The notes beneath the pieces are model-generated. The model was not told the origin of the DNA, did no database searches, and saw only the letters and a list, made by a program, of their open reading frames with translations. Both the position numbers and the translations under genes were made by a program. Below, in pieces: positions 23,217-31,020 of a DNA stretch of 31,020 nucleotides. How positions within the stretch are numbered: the first letter of the stretch is position 1; each line of letters starts with the position of its first letter. The stretch comes from Mucilaginibacter sp. UBA4741 (lineage in GTDB: Bacteria; Bacteroidota; Bacteroidia; Sphingobacteriales; Sphingobacteriaceae), in NCBI GenBank assembly GCA_002403905.1, contig DHIR01000097.1, forward strand, positions 1-31,020. Direction: 5' to 3'.

Positions 23217-24482
23217 ATGAGATCCTTTATTATAGCTTTAGTAATAATATTAACAGCATCAGTGGCCAATGCGCAAAAAAATGCAGCTAGCGATGCCAAC
23301 GCTGATAAATTTGTTAGTTATTATAACGATGGAAAGGCCGATGTTATTTATGCAATGCTTGCCGATAATCTTAAATCCGAAACATCTGTAACGGCAATTG
23401 ATGCCGCATTGAAACAATTAAAGACCGCATTAGGAGGGTTAACAAAAAGCGAATACGTTAATACAGATAGCCAGGGCGCTAATTATATAGCCGCTTTTGA
23501 AAGAGGCGGGCTGATAATGAAGTTTAATTTTAACAGTGATAATAAATTAGCCAGCTTTTATACCGCAAAAGACGAGCGCGAGCAGCCCGTTATTGCCGAT
23601 GTGCCCGGAACGGTTACAGTTGAAACAACCGGTGCTGTATTAAAGGGGACGCTTACTATTCCAGACGGGGCGCAAAATATTCCGGTTGTGTTATTAATTG
23701 CAGGTTCGGGCCCAACAGATAGAGATGGAAATTCGGCATTATCAAATGGGAAATCTAATGAATACCAAATGCTGGCCGAAGCGCTTAAAGTAAAAAACAT
23801 TGCGGTGTTGCGATATGATAAACGTGGCGTAGGGCAAAGCACTAAAGCACAAAACTCAACGCTGTTTAATGATTATATAGATGATGCCGCGGCTATGATT
23901 AAATTTTTAAAGGCCGACAAACGCTTTTCGAAAGTCATTGTTGCCGGTCACAGCGAGGGTTCATTAATTGGTATGATCGCCGCTAAACGTGAAAAAGCCG
24001 ATGCCTTTATATCATTAGCCGGTGCCGGCTTCCCGGTGGATGTTGTCTTGAAAACTCAAATTAAAGATCGGGCATCGGCAAAAAGTTATAAAAAAGCGGT
24101 GTTAATGATAGATAGTATTAAAGCGGGGCAGTTTGTAAGACAAAAACTTGATCCTGGTTTTGAGGGATTATTTAGCCCTGCAATACAGCCATTCCTGCGT
24201 TCGTTAATGCAATATGACCCACAATTGGAAATATCCAAATTAACCGTACCCGTATTATTAGTACAGGGAACAACTGATATGCAGGTAAGTGTTGAAAACG
24301 CGAAGCTGTTGAAAAAAGCCGACCCTAATGCGCAATTAAAGCTAATACCCGGCATGAGCCATATATTAAAAGAGGGGCCAACCAATATGAAATTAAACCT
24401 GGCTACTTATGAAAAAAGCGATCTGCCATTGCATCCGGGATTGACACCTGTATTGACAGATTTTATCAATACATTAAAATAA
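23217..24482 (+). CDS. Secreted alpha/beta hydrolase with DUF3887-like N-terminal domain
   Basis: A 421-residue protein with a signal peptide (cleavage after NAQ, residue 20), a DUF3887-like domain at about 25-115 and an alpha/beta hydrolase domain from about 140. The catalytic triad is complete: S246 in GHSEGS, D354 in QGTTDMQV and H382 in GMSHIL. The oxyanion segment is LIAGSGPTDRDG. Such periplasmic esterases are broad in substrate and none can be assigned. It starts 22 bases after the second lactonase frame and may be cotranscribed with it. Confidence 0.88.
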   Translation: MRSFIIALVIILTASVANAQKNAASDANADKFVSYYNDGKADVIYAMLADNLKSETSVTAIDAALKQLKTALGGLTKSEYVNTDSQGANYIAAFERGGLIMKFNFNSDNKLASFYTAKDEREQPVIADVPGTVTVETTGAVLKGTLTIPDGAQNIPVVLLIAGSGPTDRDGNSALSNGKSNEYQMLAEALKVKNIAVLRYDKRGVGQSTKAQNSTLFNDYIDDAAAMIKFLKADKRFSKVIVAGHSEGSLIGMIAAKREKADAFISLAGAGFPVDVVLKTQIKDRASAKSYKKAVLMIDSIKAGQFVRQKLDPGFEGLFSPAIQPFLRSLMQYDPQLEISKLTVPVLLVQGTTDMQVSVENAKLLKKADPNAQLKLIPGMSHILKEGPTNMKLNLATYEKSDLPLHPGLTPVLTDFINTLK

Positions 24483-24499
24483 ACTCTTTGCACAAAAAA

Positions 24500-24531
24500 G
24501 CGGGCAATCGGACCCTAAACCGACTACCCGC
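24500..24531 (-). terminator. Rho-independent terminator of the COG4315-like lipoprotein gene
   Basis: Twelve-base arms 24500-24511 and 24520-24531 pair fully on the minus strand with two wobble pairs, followed there by six T (24494-24499 are A). It lies 23 bases past the lipoprotein stop. Confidence 0.8.
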
Positions 24532-24554
24532 CAAACAATTAATATACAACTTCT

Positions 24555-25421
24555 TTATAATACAACTGTTGTGTTATTGGTAACCTTCCAAATAGCTGAG
24601 CCCGGTGTTGGGAAACTTACGCCTTTGGTACTACCACGTACGCCGGCATCCTGTCCAAATTGATATAAAGGATGCCCTTTAAATACTAATTGGGTATGTG
24701 AAAATACGGTAATAGTAGTAAATTGTGTTTTGTCTAAAACGGTTGGTATGCTGCCTATAGTAGTAACTTCGTCCATAGGCCAAACGGTATTATTACTCAG
24801 ATCGGCCTTGGTAAATGTATTGGTAGCATGTGTATCTTTAGTGAACATGTAAAGCGTATGGCCGGTTGGGTCGGTTAAAAAGGTTGAGGCGCCTGTACCT
24901 GCTATACTTTGGTCTGTATACGATGCTCCGTCAAGGCCGACCAATTGCTGGTTACCAAACATTACAGAATAATCAGCTTTTGCTACCGCCCAAAGATTTC
25001 CAAATGCGTCGCCGTTAGCGTCAGCCGCATTAACATCGCCCGAAAAATAATGTAACGGCCAGCCTTTATAAGTAGTTTGTTTAGAGCCATCGGTGCGTGT
25101 AACCACCCCAAAATCAGTGGCTGATAAACCAGTGCCGATAGTTGGATTTTCTTTATAAAATGGAGGCCATTTAACAGCGCAGGCATCAACGCAAGTTGGT
25201 GTGCCGGCTACATCTTTCGAGAAAAAATAAACAGCCATACCGTTGTTATCAGTAATGATGTTACCCAGGGTAACGTTAGTGGTTAACTTAAAACCTGTAA
25301 CAACAACGGGGGTTGGTGTTGGCATAGCCGGGTTGTTACTGTTTTTTGAACACGATGTACTCAATAACGTAAGTACCGAGACTGTTGCCAGCAGATAATA
25401 GCTTAATTTCTTAGTTTTCAT
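24555..25421 (-). CDS. COG4315-like repeat lipoprotein
   Basis: This 288-residue protein has a lipoprotein signal with lipobox LSTSC (Cys24) and SKNSNN after it, so it is probably surface or periplasmic and lipid-anchored. It carries two pairs of the secreted repeat family (PF03640 type): NIITDNNGMAVYFFSKD with CVDACAVKWPPF, then FLTDPTGHTLYMFTKDTHA, each followed by a GWPLHYFSGD- or GHPLYQFGQD-like block. Function of the family is unknown. A 7-base inverted repeat TCGAAAG/CTTTCGA (25474-25493) lies upstream. Confidence 0.85.
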   Translation of the reverse strand: MKTKKLSYYLLATVSVLTLLSTSCSKNSNNPAMPTPTPVVVTGFKLTTNVTLGNIITDNNGMAVYFFSKDVAGTPTCVDACAVKWPPFYKENPTIGTGLSATDFGVVTRTDGSKQTTYKGWPLHYFSGDVNAADANGDAFGNLWAVAKADYSVMFGNQQLVGLDGASYTDQSIAGTGASTFLTDPTGHTLYMFTKDTHATNTFTKADLSNNTVWPMDEVTTIGSIPTVLDKTQFTTITVFSHTQLVFKGHPLYQFGQDAGVRGSTKGVSFPTPGSAIWKVTNNTTVVL

Positions 25422-25473
25422 ATATTTGAGAATTTAGTTTATCGCTTTAGTTTATTGTCAATACGCACAATAA

Positions 25474-25493
25474 TCGAAAGGCGTTGCTTTCGA
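25474..25493. promoter_or_regulatory. Inverted repeat upstream of the lipoprotein gene
   Basis: TCGAAAG-GCGTTG-CTTTCGA is a perfect 7-6-7 repeat, 53 bases before the lipoprotein ATG. It could be an operator or an RNA hairpin; no -7 box was found beside it. Confidence 0.4.
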
Positions 25494-25530
25494 ATTAAAA
25501 AAATTTAATAACTGATACGAAAAACAAAAA

Positions 25531-25550
25531 GGGCCGCTATAAAGCAGCCC
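25531..25550 (-). terminator. Rho-independent terminator of the ArsR-SRPBCC operon
   Basis: GGGCCGCT (25531-25538) pairs with AGCAGCCC (25543-25550) around a four-base loop; the single mismatch is a wobble on the minus strand, followed by a T-rich run (25521-25530 A-rich on plus). Confidence 0.82.
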
Positions 25551-25575
25551 CTTAATAATCAATATATTATAAAGT

Positions 25576-26067
25576 TTATGATTCAAGTAACTCATCCAAA
25601 TTACCCAGCGCCATAGTAAAGCCACCTTTAAAGCCCATCGCAACCAATTTATCCATAGCAGCCTCAGTGTCAAATGAAAGCGCTATTTCTACTTTTGATC
25701 CGGTAGCTGTCGGCATAAACACATTTGCCCAATGCGACCAGGATGCAAAGTTTGGATCAATATTCCCGTCCTTGTCGCAAAAGCAATTGTCGGCGTTAAA
25801 ACTATGGCCGGGTGTTATAGCAGTAAAGTCTACGCGGCTCCAGTGTTCTTCACCGTTTGGGCCAACCATGCTATAAAGCCAGGTGCCGCCCACTGTAAAG
25901 TCCATGCTTTTAGTTACAGTTTTCCAGGGTTTTGGTGCCCACCATTTATCTAATAGTTCGGCTTCTGTCCAGGCTTTCCATACTTTTTCAACCGGTGCGC
26001 TAAACTCGCGGGTTATGTTTAGTTGCCATTTGTTAGGGTCTTTTTCAAATTTGGTTTCGTGTGCCAT
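25576..26067 (-). CDS. SRPBCC (AHSA1-like) domain protein
   Basis: A 163-residue START-like protein of the AHSA1/activator of Hsp90 homolog family. It has ITREFSAPVEKVWKAWTE near the N-terminus, then DKWWAPKPW and the GGTWLYSMVGPNGEEHW strand region. The fold makes a hydrophobic ligand cavity; the ligand is unknown. It starts 11 bases after the ArsR gene stop. ArsR-SRPBCC pairs of this kind are frequent, with the regulator controlling both genes. Confidence 0.88.
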   Translation of the reverse strand: MAHETKFEKDPNKWQLNITREFSAPVEKVWKAWTEAELLDKWWAPKPWKTVTKSMDFTVGGTWLYSMVGPNGEEHWSRVDFTAITPGHSFNADNCFCDKDGNIDPNFASWSHWANVFMPTATGSKVEIALSFDTEAAMDKLVAMGFKGGFTMALGNLDELLES

Positions 26068-26078
26068 TGTTGTAGTTT

Positions 26079-26384
26079 TTAAAGGTCTTTTAATACGTCG
26101 TCTAATTGGTCAAAGCGGTCTTCCCATATCTTGCGGAAGGTATCCAGCCATTGGTCTACTTCTTTCATTTTGTTAGCGTTTACATGGTAATAGATCTCTC
26201 TGCCCGATTGCTTTTGTGTAACCGCTTCACATTCGGCCAGTATCTGTATATGTTTTGATACCGCCTGACGTGTACTGTTAAAATGTTCGGCCAGCGCATT
26301 TGGTGTCATCGCGTGTATGGCTAATAATGCAAGGATGGCTCTGCGGGTTGGGTCGGCTATTGCCTGAAAAATATCTCTTCTCAT
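26079..26384 (-). CDS. ArsR-family winged-helix repressor
   Basis: This 101-residue DNA-binding protein begins [18 protein letters not shown], the usual ArsR start, with the winged helix-turn-helix at about 20-75 ([20 protein letters not shown]) and the wing GREIYYHV. No metal-binding CxC is present, so it is not a classical metal sensor. The frame is open to 26420, but the ATG at 26384 is used because the promoter -7 box and a palindrome lie between. It heads a two-gene operon with the SRPBCC gene. Confidence 0.9.
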   Translation of the reverse strand: MRRDIFQAIADPTRRAILALLAIHAMTPNALAEHFNSTRQAVSKHIQILAECEAVTQKQSGREIYYHVNANKMKEVDQWLDTFRKIWEDRFDQLDDVLKDL

Positions 26385-26397
26385 TTTATTGCAACTG

Positions 26398-26437
26398 ATC
26401 GATTGCAAATCGATGTGCAACTTTTCGGTTGCGCAAA
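26398..26437 (-). promoter_or_regulatory. ArsR operon promoter with overlapping palindromic operator
   Basis: On the minus strand TTTG (26437-26434) is 20 bases from TCGATTTG (26413-26406), a one-mismatch -7 box. The perfect repeat ATCGATT-GCA-AATCGAT (26398-26414) covers the -7 element. A repressor bound there would block transcription, which fits ArsR autoregulation. Confidence 0.65.
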
Positions 26438-26561
26438 TTTATTTTCAAATATTTTTATGTAAATGAGGATATTAGGGCATCTGTATAAATGAATTACATT
26501 TAGATAGCGTTAATTAAAATTAATTTTTACTTTTATTAACCAAGTAAACCAACCACCCGCT

Positions 26562-28670
26562 ATGCCTATTTTAAGTAAACAAAAAGCTGCTTGCTTTTTT
26601 TTAATTGCTTCAGCTATCCTATTAAATGCTAATTGCATTTTTGCGCAAACTACAGTTAGCCTGCAAGGCTTTAATAAAAATAATGGCGTTACTGTTAAAA
26701 CTGTCGGTTCAAAGATCGATCTAACCTGGCCGGTTGGTACAACAGAACATGGCCGGGTAGTTTTTGATCTGGATAAAAACAATCCGTTGTTTAAAAGTAT
26801 ACAGGCAACCAGTAAGGGAGCTTATAAAGAAATAGCCGCCAACCTTAACCCCGAATTTATCCTCACCATTGGCAAACGCGACCTGATATCGCAAAACGGT
26901 TGGAACATCTTCTTTGACCGTGTACCGCTAAAACCGTTTAAGGCCTATAATGTAGAGATGGATAAAACCAATGCCGCTGTAAAAACAGAAGGCTCGCGTA
27001 CCATTGTAAGCATTAATGGCGTAAAAGCAAGCACCTTTAGCGGGCATATAGAAGTTACTTTTTATAATGGCAGCCCATTGTTTAATGTGGCGGCTGTTAT
27101 GGCTACAGATGTTGATTCGACAGCAATAGTTTATGATGCCGGCCTGGTAAGCAAAAACCCGGCATGGAGCAAAATTGGTTGGGCTAAGGTTACTGACGAG
27201 TTTACTAATGCCACAGTTTCCGCTACAGATACCAGTCGCAATGTAGAGGTAAAATATCGCACCATAATAGGGCAAACGGTAAATGGCAGCGTGGCTGTTT
27301 TCCCGGCGCCGCATCAATACTTTTACCCCCTGGACGAAGCCTTTAATTTAAAATTTACCTGGTACGGTACCAACTACCGCAAAATGATACCCGGATTTGG
27401 CATAGGCATACGCCAGGACCTGTATGGCGACCATCGTTACGTGCCCTGGTTTAACGCCCCGCCTGCTACCCGGCAACGGCTAAACTTTTTCTGTATGGTT
27501 AGCCCCGCCGATGGACAAAACGTTTTAGAACAAGTAAAGAAATTTACGCATAATGATCAATTTATACCATTGCCGGGCTATAAAACCATGGCAAGCCATT
27601 TCCATAATGAATATACTACCTCGGTATTACTAAAAGGCAAACCTGTAGAAGATGAGCCTGAATATGTACGGGTATTTAAAACCCTTGGGGTTAATATAGT
27701 CCACCTGGCCGAGTTTCATGGCGGCGGTCACCCTAAAGGACCGGACGAACTGCGCTTGAAAGAATTAAACACCTTATTTAAAGAGTGCGAAAAAGAATCA
27801 CATGGTAGTTTTTTACTGCTGCCAGGCGAAGAGCCTAACGAGTTTTTCGGCGGCCACTGGCTGGAATTTTTTCCAAAGCCGGTTTATTGGATCATGTCGC
27901 GCAAAGAGGGGGTACCTTTTGTTGCCGAGGATAGCCGCTTCGGCAAGGTTTACCATATCCACGATAAGGATGACATGCTTAAATTGCTGGAAGCCGAGAA
28001 TGGATTGGCCTGGACTGCTCATGCCCGCACCAAAGGATCAACGGGCTACCCGGACCTTTATAAAAATGAAGCTTTTTATAAATCAGATCATTTTAATGGT
28101 GCTGCCTGGAAAAACATCCCGGCAGATCTGTCAACTGTTAGGATGGGTAAACGCGTTTTTGATTTGATGGACGACATGAACAACTGGGGGCTTAAAAAGA
28201 AGGTGCTGGCCGAGTCGGATATATTTACCATCACGCAGCAAAACGAAATGTATGCCCACGTAAATATTAACTACTTAAAATTAAACGCGCTGCCCGAGTA
28301 TAAAAATGGCTGGCAGCCGATACTGGATGTGTTGAAAAGCGGCAACTTCTTTTCGACCACCGGTGAGGTTTTAATACCAACATTTAAAGTGAATGGCGCC
28401 GAGGCAGGATCGACTATAAAAGTAACCAGCGCAACCAAATCAATTGTCGACTTCTCGGTTAAATGGACCTACCCGCTAAACTTTGCCGAACTAATAACCG
28501 GCGATGGCAAAAACGTTTATCGCCAAAAAATAGATTTAACCAACACCACCGCTTTTGGCAGCCAGACTTTCCATATCCCCATGAATTTAAAAGGAAAAAC
28601 ATGGATCCGCTTGGAGGTTTGGGATGCGGCGGTTAACGGCGCATTTACACAAACGGTTTGGTTGGATTAA
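26562..28670 (+). CDS. Secreted PHP-like (CehA/McbA-like) metallohydrolase candidate
   Basis: A 702-residue protein with a signal peptide (cleavage near FAQ, residue 29). The N-terminal 30-330 is beta-rich. From about 340 there is a run of candidate metal ligands typical of a PHP fold: HFH at 346-348, HLAEFHGGGH at 381-390, GEE at 422-424, GGHW at 430-433, AHA at 486-488 and a C-terminal FFSTTGEVLI block like the end of CehA/McbA-type PHP proteins. A small sandwich domain ends the protein. I infer a periplasmic metal-dependent phosphoesterase or related hydrolase. The family match is from motifs only. A small secreted gene follows 38 bases downstream. Confidence 0.75.
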   Translation: MPILSKQKAACFFLIASAILLNANCIFAQTTVSLQGFNKNNGVTVKTVGSKIDLTWPVGTTEHGRVVFDLDKNNPLFKSIQATSKGAYKEIAANLNPEFILTIGKRDLISQNGWNIFFDRVPLKPFKAYNVEMDKTNAAVKTEGSRTIVSINGVKASTFSGHIEVTFYNGSPLFNVAAVMATDVDSTAIVYDAGLVSKNPAWSKIGWAKVTDEFTNATVSATDTSRNVEVKYRTIIGQTVNGSVAVFPAPHQYFYPLDEAFNLKFTWYGTNYRKMIPGFGIGIRQDLYGDHRYVPWFNAPPATRQRLNFFCMVSPADGQNVLEQVKKFTHNDQFIPLPGYKTMASHFHNEYTTSVLLKGKPVEDEPEYVRVFKTLGVNIVHLAEFHGGGHPKGPDELRLKELNTLFKECEKESHGSFLLLPGEEPNEFFGGHWLEFFPKPVYWIMSRKEGVPFVAEDSRFGKVYHIHDKDDMLKLLEAENGLAWTAHARTKGSTGYPDLYKNEAFYKSDHFNGAAWKNIPADLSTVRMGKRVFDLMDDMNNWGLKKKVLAESDIFTITQQNEMYAHVNINYLKLNALPEYKNGWQPILDVLKSGNFFSTTGEVLIPTFKVNGAEAGSTIKVTSATKSIVDFSVKWTYPLNFAELITGDGKNVYRQKIDLTNTTAFGSQTFHIPMNLKGKTWIRLEVWDAAVNGAFTQTVWLD

Positions 28671-28708
28671 CATAAAACGGTATATTGGATCAACTAAACC
28701 TTAACCCA

Positions 28709-29344
28709 ATGAAAAAACTAAACTTGTTAACGATACTGTTTTTTATTACTGCTATTGCTAATGCTCAGTTAGCGACAGACAGTACCATCATCAAATTTAA
28801 AAAAGTGCTGGATGATAATAAGATGGTATTTACTATACCTACCGGTACCACGCAAGTGCCTGTAGTTAAAAACAAGCAGGTTCGGTATGATTTTGCAGTA
28901 AAATTTACAGATAAGCCTATTGAGATCCGATATTCGATTTTTTCATTGAGCGCCAGGTTTGCCGAGTACAAAATTTTTTTAACTGAACACGCTCCAGGAA
29001 GCACTATGGTAAACCCCAATAATTCATACAAAGCATTCTCGTACACTGTCGCGCTTAATGTTGGCGGTGGGTCTATGGATCCAACTATCGGGTTTAATCC
29101 CTTCCCGCCAGAACATGTGAAACCTGAATTTGGTGCCGACTGGGGTGGTACATGGATCATCCCTATAAAAAACACATCATTTGGTACCGATTATAAATTT
29201 TGCATCATGATATCGCTCCACAGAGACGATGTGGCTGATGCGTACATCATGTACCTGGGTAATAGCCGCGAAGAGCTGTTCGAGATGTTTAAAGGTAACG
29301 GCGCATTAGGCGGCCTTTTTTACGCGCTTAAATTTAAAGATTAA
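28709..29344 (+). CDS. Secreted protein of unknown function
   Basis: I do not recognise this 211-residue protein. The ATG at 28709 (MKKLNLLTILFFITAIANAQ) gives a clean signal peptide, better than the TTG at 28685. The mature part is beta-rich, with a PNNSYKAFSYTVALNVGGG stretch and the ending NGALGGLFYALKF. It lies 38 bases after the PHP-like gene, so the two are probably cotranscribed. Its stop codon overlaps the stop of the convergent gene in the palindrome TTAA at 29341-29344. Confidence 0.75.
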   Translation: MKKLNLLTILFFITAIANAQLATDSTIIKFKKVLDDNKMVFTIPTGTTQVPVVKNKQVRYDFAVKFTDKPIEIRYSIFSLSARFAEYKIFLTEHAPGSTMVNPNNSYKAFSYTVALNVGGGSMDPTIGFNPFPPEHVKPEFGADWGGTWIIPIKNTSFGTDYKFCIMISLHRDDVADAYIMYLGNSREELFEMFKGNGALGGLFYALKFKD

Positions 29345-31014
29345 TTGCCTGATCTTCTCCCGTTTGCAAAGTCAAGCACCAGTTTTTGCTTTTTATAATT
29401 TATTACCATTTTTTTTGCTGTAAAAGCCGTTTTCCCATATTGATTATCAAAGCGCGGATAGTTATTGGTAGCTATCGCCTGCCCTTTTATTAACAATGGT
29501 ACCGTCCAGCCAAATTGAGTTTCGCCAATTGACGGGGAATTGTATTTAACCAATAATCCATCGCAATCTATGTGGCTTGCGGTTAAAGCTTTAACAAAGG
29601 CGTTAAAATTTTTCCATTGTTTTTTTGAACCAGCCTCGCACACCCAAATGTTTTGCGGGCTTGAAGTTCGTACTTCGTTTGGCTGGCCCTGGGCATCTTG
29701 TCGCCATTCTAGGGTATTTTGAGAGTAAAGTGCAACATAGCCATCGGCTTTACGGCCAAATACCCAATGTCCTTGCTCTATAACTTCGTTAAAAGCATTG
29801 CGCGGAAAATAAGCATGAGAAAACGGCGCCGGATCTTTTGGGTCAATATTATAAACACAGATCAATACATTTTTATATTGAACCGCGCGGGGCAAAGTTT
29901 TATTACCGGCCCAATAAGCAGGGCTTGATTCCTTACCTACCGGATTAGGGGTTGTTTCGCCGGGATGATTGGTAAAAACTACCGCGTTAATGCCTAACGA
30001 AGCCTGCCAGATATGCTGTTGATAGCCCGGCGCACCCGGACGATAATCCTGCACGCTGCTCAGCATAAAATCATTGGTGCGGTAAGTTTGTATGTTAGCT
30101 TCTGATAACGCATACCTATCCAGGTTAGGGTTTACAATTTTTCCGTATTTGTTTATTTGGTACTGGTACTGCGCTTTATAGAAATCATAATTTTTGTAAG
30201 GCCATACATCATATTTTTCTGATACCTTTTGCGACATATTGATAGCATCCGGATGGATAAACTCCTGCATTCCCCAAAACAATTGGTTATCCAATTCGTC
30301 ATTAAAAGACAATCCATATTTTGGCGCATCACTTACATTAATGCTTTGCCGTTCTTTATCATACAAGGTATGGGTATAATCTGTAGCAATGCTTTCAATA
30401 ATAGCAGGGCAACGATATTTACTGGTAGCCAAACATACCGCGCCCATGCATTTGGAAGAATTGTATATACCTACTCCCAGCATCAGTTTCATAATTGGCG
30501 CGGTTGTTTCTTTTTCGCCGCCGGTTAATGAACGGTTATAGGTGCGGCCATGGGTTGAGCCAAACAGTCCATGGAAATTATTAAGGGCCATTTCATAAAG
30601 CACGGCATCAATTAATAAACCCGCCCGTGCGCGGATATTCTTATCCTCGGCAAAGTCATTCAGGTTGGCAAGGGTCATTAAGTCTACATCCAAATAGTGA
30701 TTAGATAACCATTCGCTAAAACCAAACCGGGTGCGATAGTCCAACCATTTGTTGAGGAGTATAGTTGCGTGCTGCATATGTTCGGCCCCGGTTTTGCCGT
30801 TTTTAAACACGCGACCTTTCAGGAGCTGCCCTGCCAATAGTTCATCCTCATGATAAAGACCCTGATGGTTTTCTGTATGGTAACAGCGGTATTGCGTGTC
30901 TTTAATGGGCTCATCCCACCAATACTTAAAATCGGCCAGGCAAGTTTCTATTTCATCTACCAGCTTTGCAGACAGTAAATGTTTCTTTTGATTGATATAT
31001 AACGTGTTGTGCGA
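29341..31014 (-). CDS. Large protein of unknown family, 5' end disrupted or beyond the window
   Basis: An open frame of 557 codons plus stop runs from an in-frame TAA at 31015-31017 down to 29341. The only start-like codon near the beginning is TTG at 30837 (498 residues), yet the region upstream of it is clearly protein-like (KYWWDEP, YHTENHQ, HEDELLAGQ) and continuous with the rest. The true start is therefore upstream in another frame or outside the window. Sequence suggests a helical barrel in the N-terminal half and a beta domain at the end (VINYKKQKLVLDF), as in some polysaccharide-degrading enzymes, but I cannot assign a family. Confidence 0.65.
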   Translation of the reverse strand, partial: SHNTLYINQKKHLLSAKLVDEIETCLADFKYWWDEPIKDTQYRCYHTENHQGLYHEDELLAGQLLKGRVFKNGKTGAEHMQHATILLNKWLDYRTRFGFSEWLSNHYLDVDLMTLANLNDFAEDKNIRARAGLLIDAVLYEMALNNFHGLFGSTHGRTYNRSLTGGEKETTAPIMKLMLGVGIYNSSKCMGAVCLATSKYRCPAIIESIATDYTHTLYDKERQSINVSDAPKYGLSFNDELDNQLFWGMQEFIHPDAINMSQKVSEKYDVWPYKNYDFYKAQYQYQINKYGKIVNPNLDRYALSEANIQTYRTNDFMLSSVQDYRPGAPGYQQHIWQASLGINAVVFTNHPGETTPNPVGKESSPAYWAGNKTLPRAVQYKNVLICVYNIDPKDPAPFSHAYFPRNAFNEVIEQGHWVFGRKADGYVALYSQNTLEWRQDAQGQPNEVRTSSPQNIWVCEAGSKKQWKNFNAFVKALTASHIDCDGLLVKYNSPSIGETQFGWTVPLLIKGQAIATNNYPRFDNQYGKTAFTAKKMVINYKKQKLVLDFANGRRSGN

Positions 31015-31020
31015 TTAAAA

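Noticed and set aside
26385..26420. 12-residue N-terminal extension of ArsR
   Set aside because: It overlaps the -7 box and operator; [15 protein letters not shown] is the normal family start.
26928..27317. 129-residue minus-strand ORF inside the PHP-like gene
   Set aside because: Antisense shadow of a well-supported gene, no motifs.
1..31020. CRISPR arrays, tRNA/rRNA genes, transposases, prophage or known defence systems
   Set aside because: Read for on both strands; repeats found are short words or palindromes without regular spacers, and no such proteins are encoded.

Overview
The window looks like chromosomal DNA of a Bacteroidota bacterium, most likely family Sphingobacteriaceae (Mucilaginibacter or Pedobacter type). 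Several genes are preceded by the Bacteroidota -7 box TAnnTTTG, in two cases with a -33 TTTG 20 bases upstream. Shine-Dalgarno sites are weak, and many proteins are secreted or lipoproteins. The gene families (GHL10, ComB, COG4315-like lipoprotein, ArsR-SRPBCC pair) fit that group. No tRNA, rRNA, CRISPR array, intact insertion sequence or phage was seen.

Layout. 1-216 holds an unrecognised 3' coding fragment. 217-3700 carries an AlkA-type DNA glycosylase, a membrane-anchored coiled-coil protein and a secreted GHL10-type glycosidase. 3787-6400 is a housekeeping group (dtd, mazG-like, comB, gcvT) in which dtd has lost its 3' end and is joined to the last codons of a GxxExxY protein. From 18006 down to 6886 all genes lie on the minus strand: uvrA, a yoeB toxin remnant, a methyltransferase, a flippase-like membrane protein, a GT2 glycosyltransferase, a lone DppC/OppC-type permease, a GAF-PP2C phosphatase, a secreted protein, rnhB and a GT4 glycosyltransferase. 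A 168-base nested palindrome fills the whole gap between the GT2 and permease genes. 18188-20711 has a divergent pair, a lytic transglycosylase and an rluB-type pseudouridine synthase with a long disordered N-terminus. 20836-24482 has two tandem secreted lactonase paralogs, the second broken by a one-base deletion, and a secreted alpha/beta hydrolase. 24555-26384 has a COG4315-like lipoprotein and an autoregulated ArsR-SRPBCC operon. 26562-31014 has a secreted PHP-like (CehA/McbA-like) protein, a small secreted companion, and a convergent large protein whose 5' end is broken or runs off the window.

How they fit. The methyltransferase, flippase-like and GT2 genes could serve envelope glycolipid or polysaccharide assembly, but no complete pathway is visible. 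The most informative signals are scars and DNA structures rather than a clear new system: two gene remnants between housekeeping genes (GxxExxY, yoeB), a truncated dtd, a frameshifted lactonase, a possible three-way-junction structure at 6569-6646, and the palindromic filler at 11905-12072. The best candidate for unknown biochemistry is the secreted PHP-like protein with its neighbours at 26.5-31 kb.
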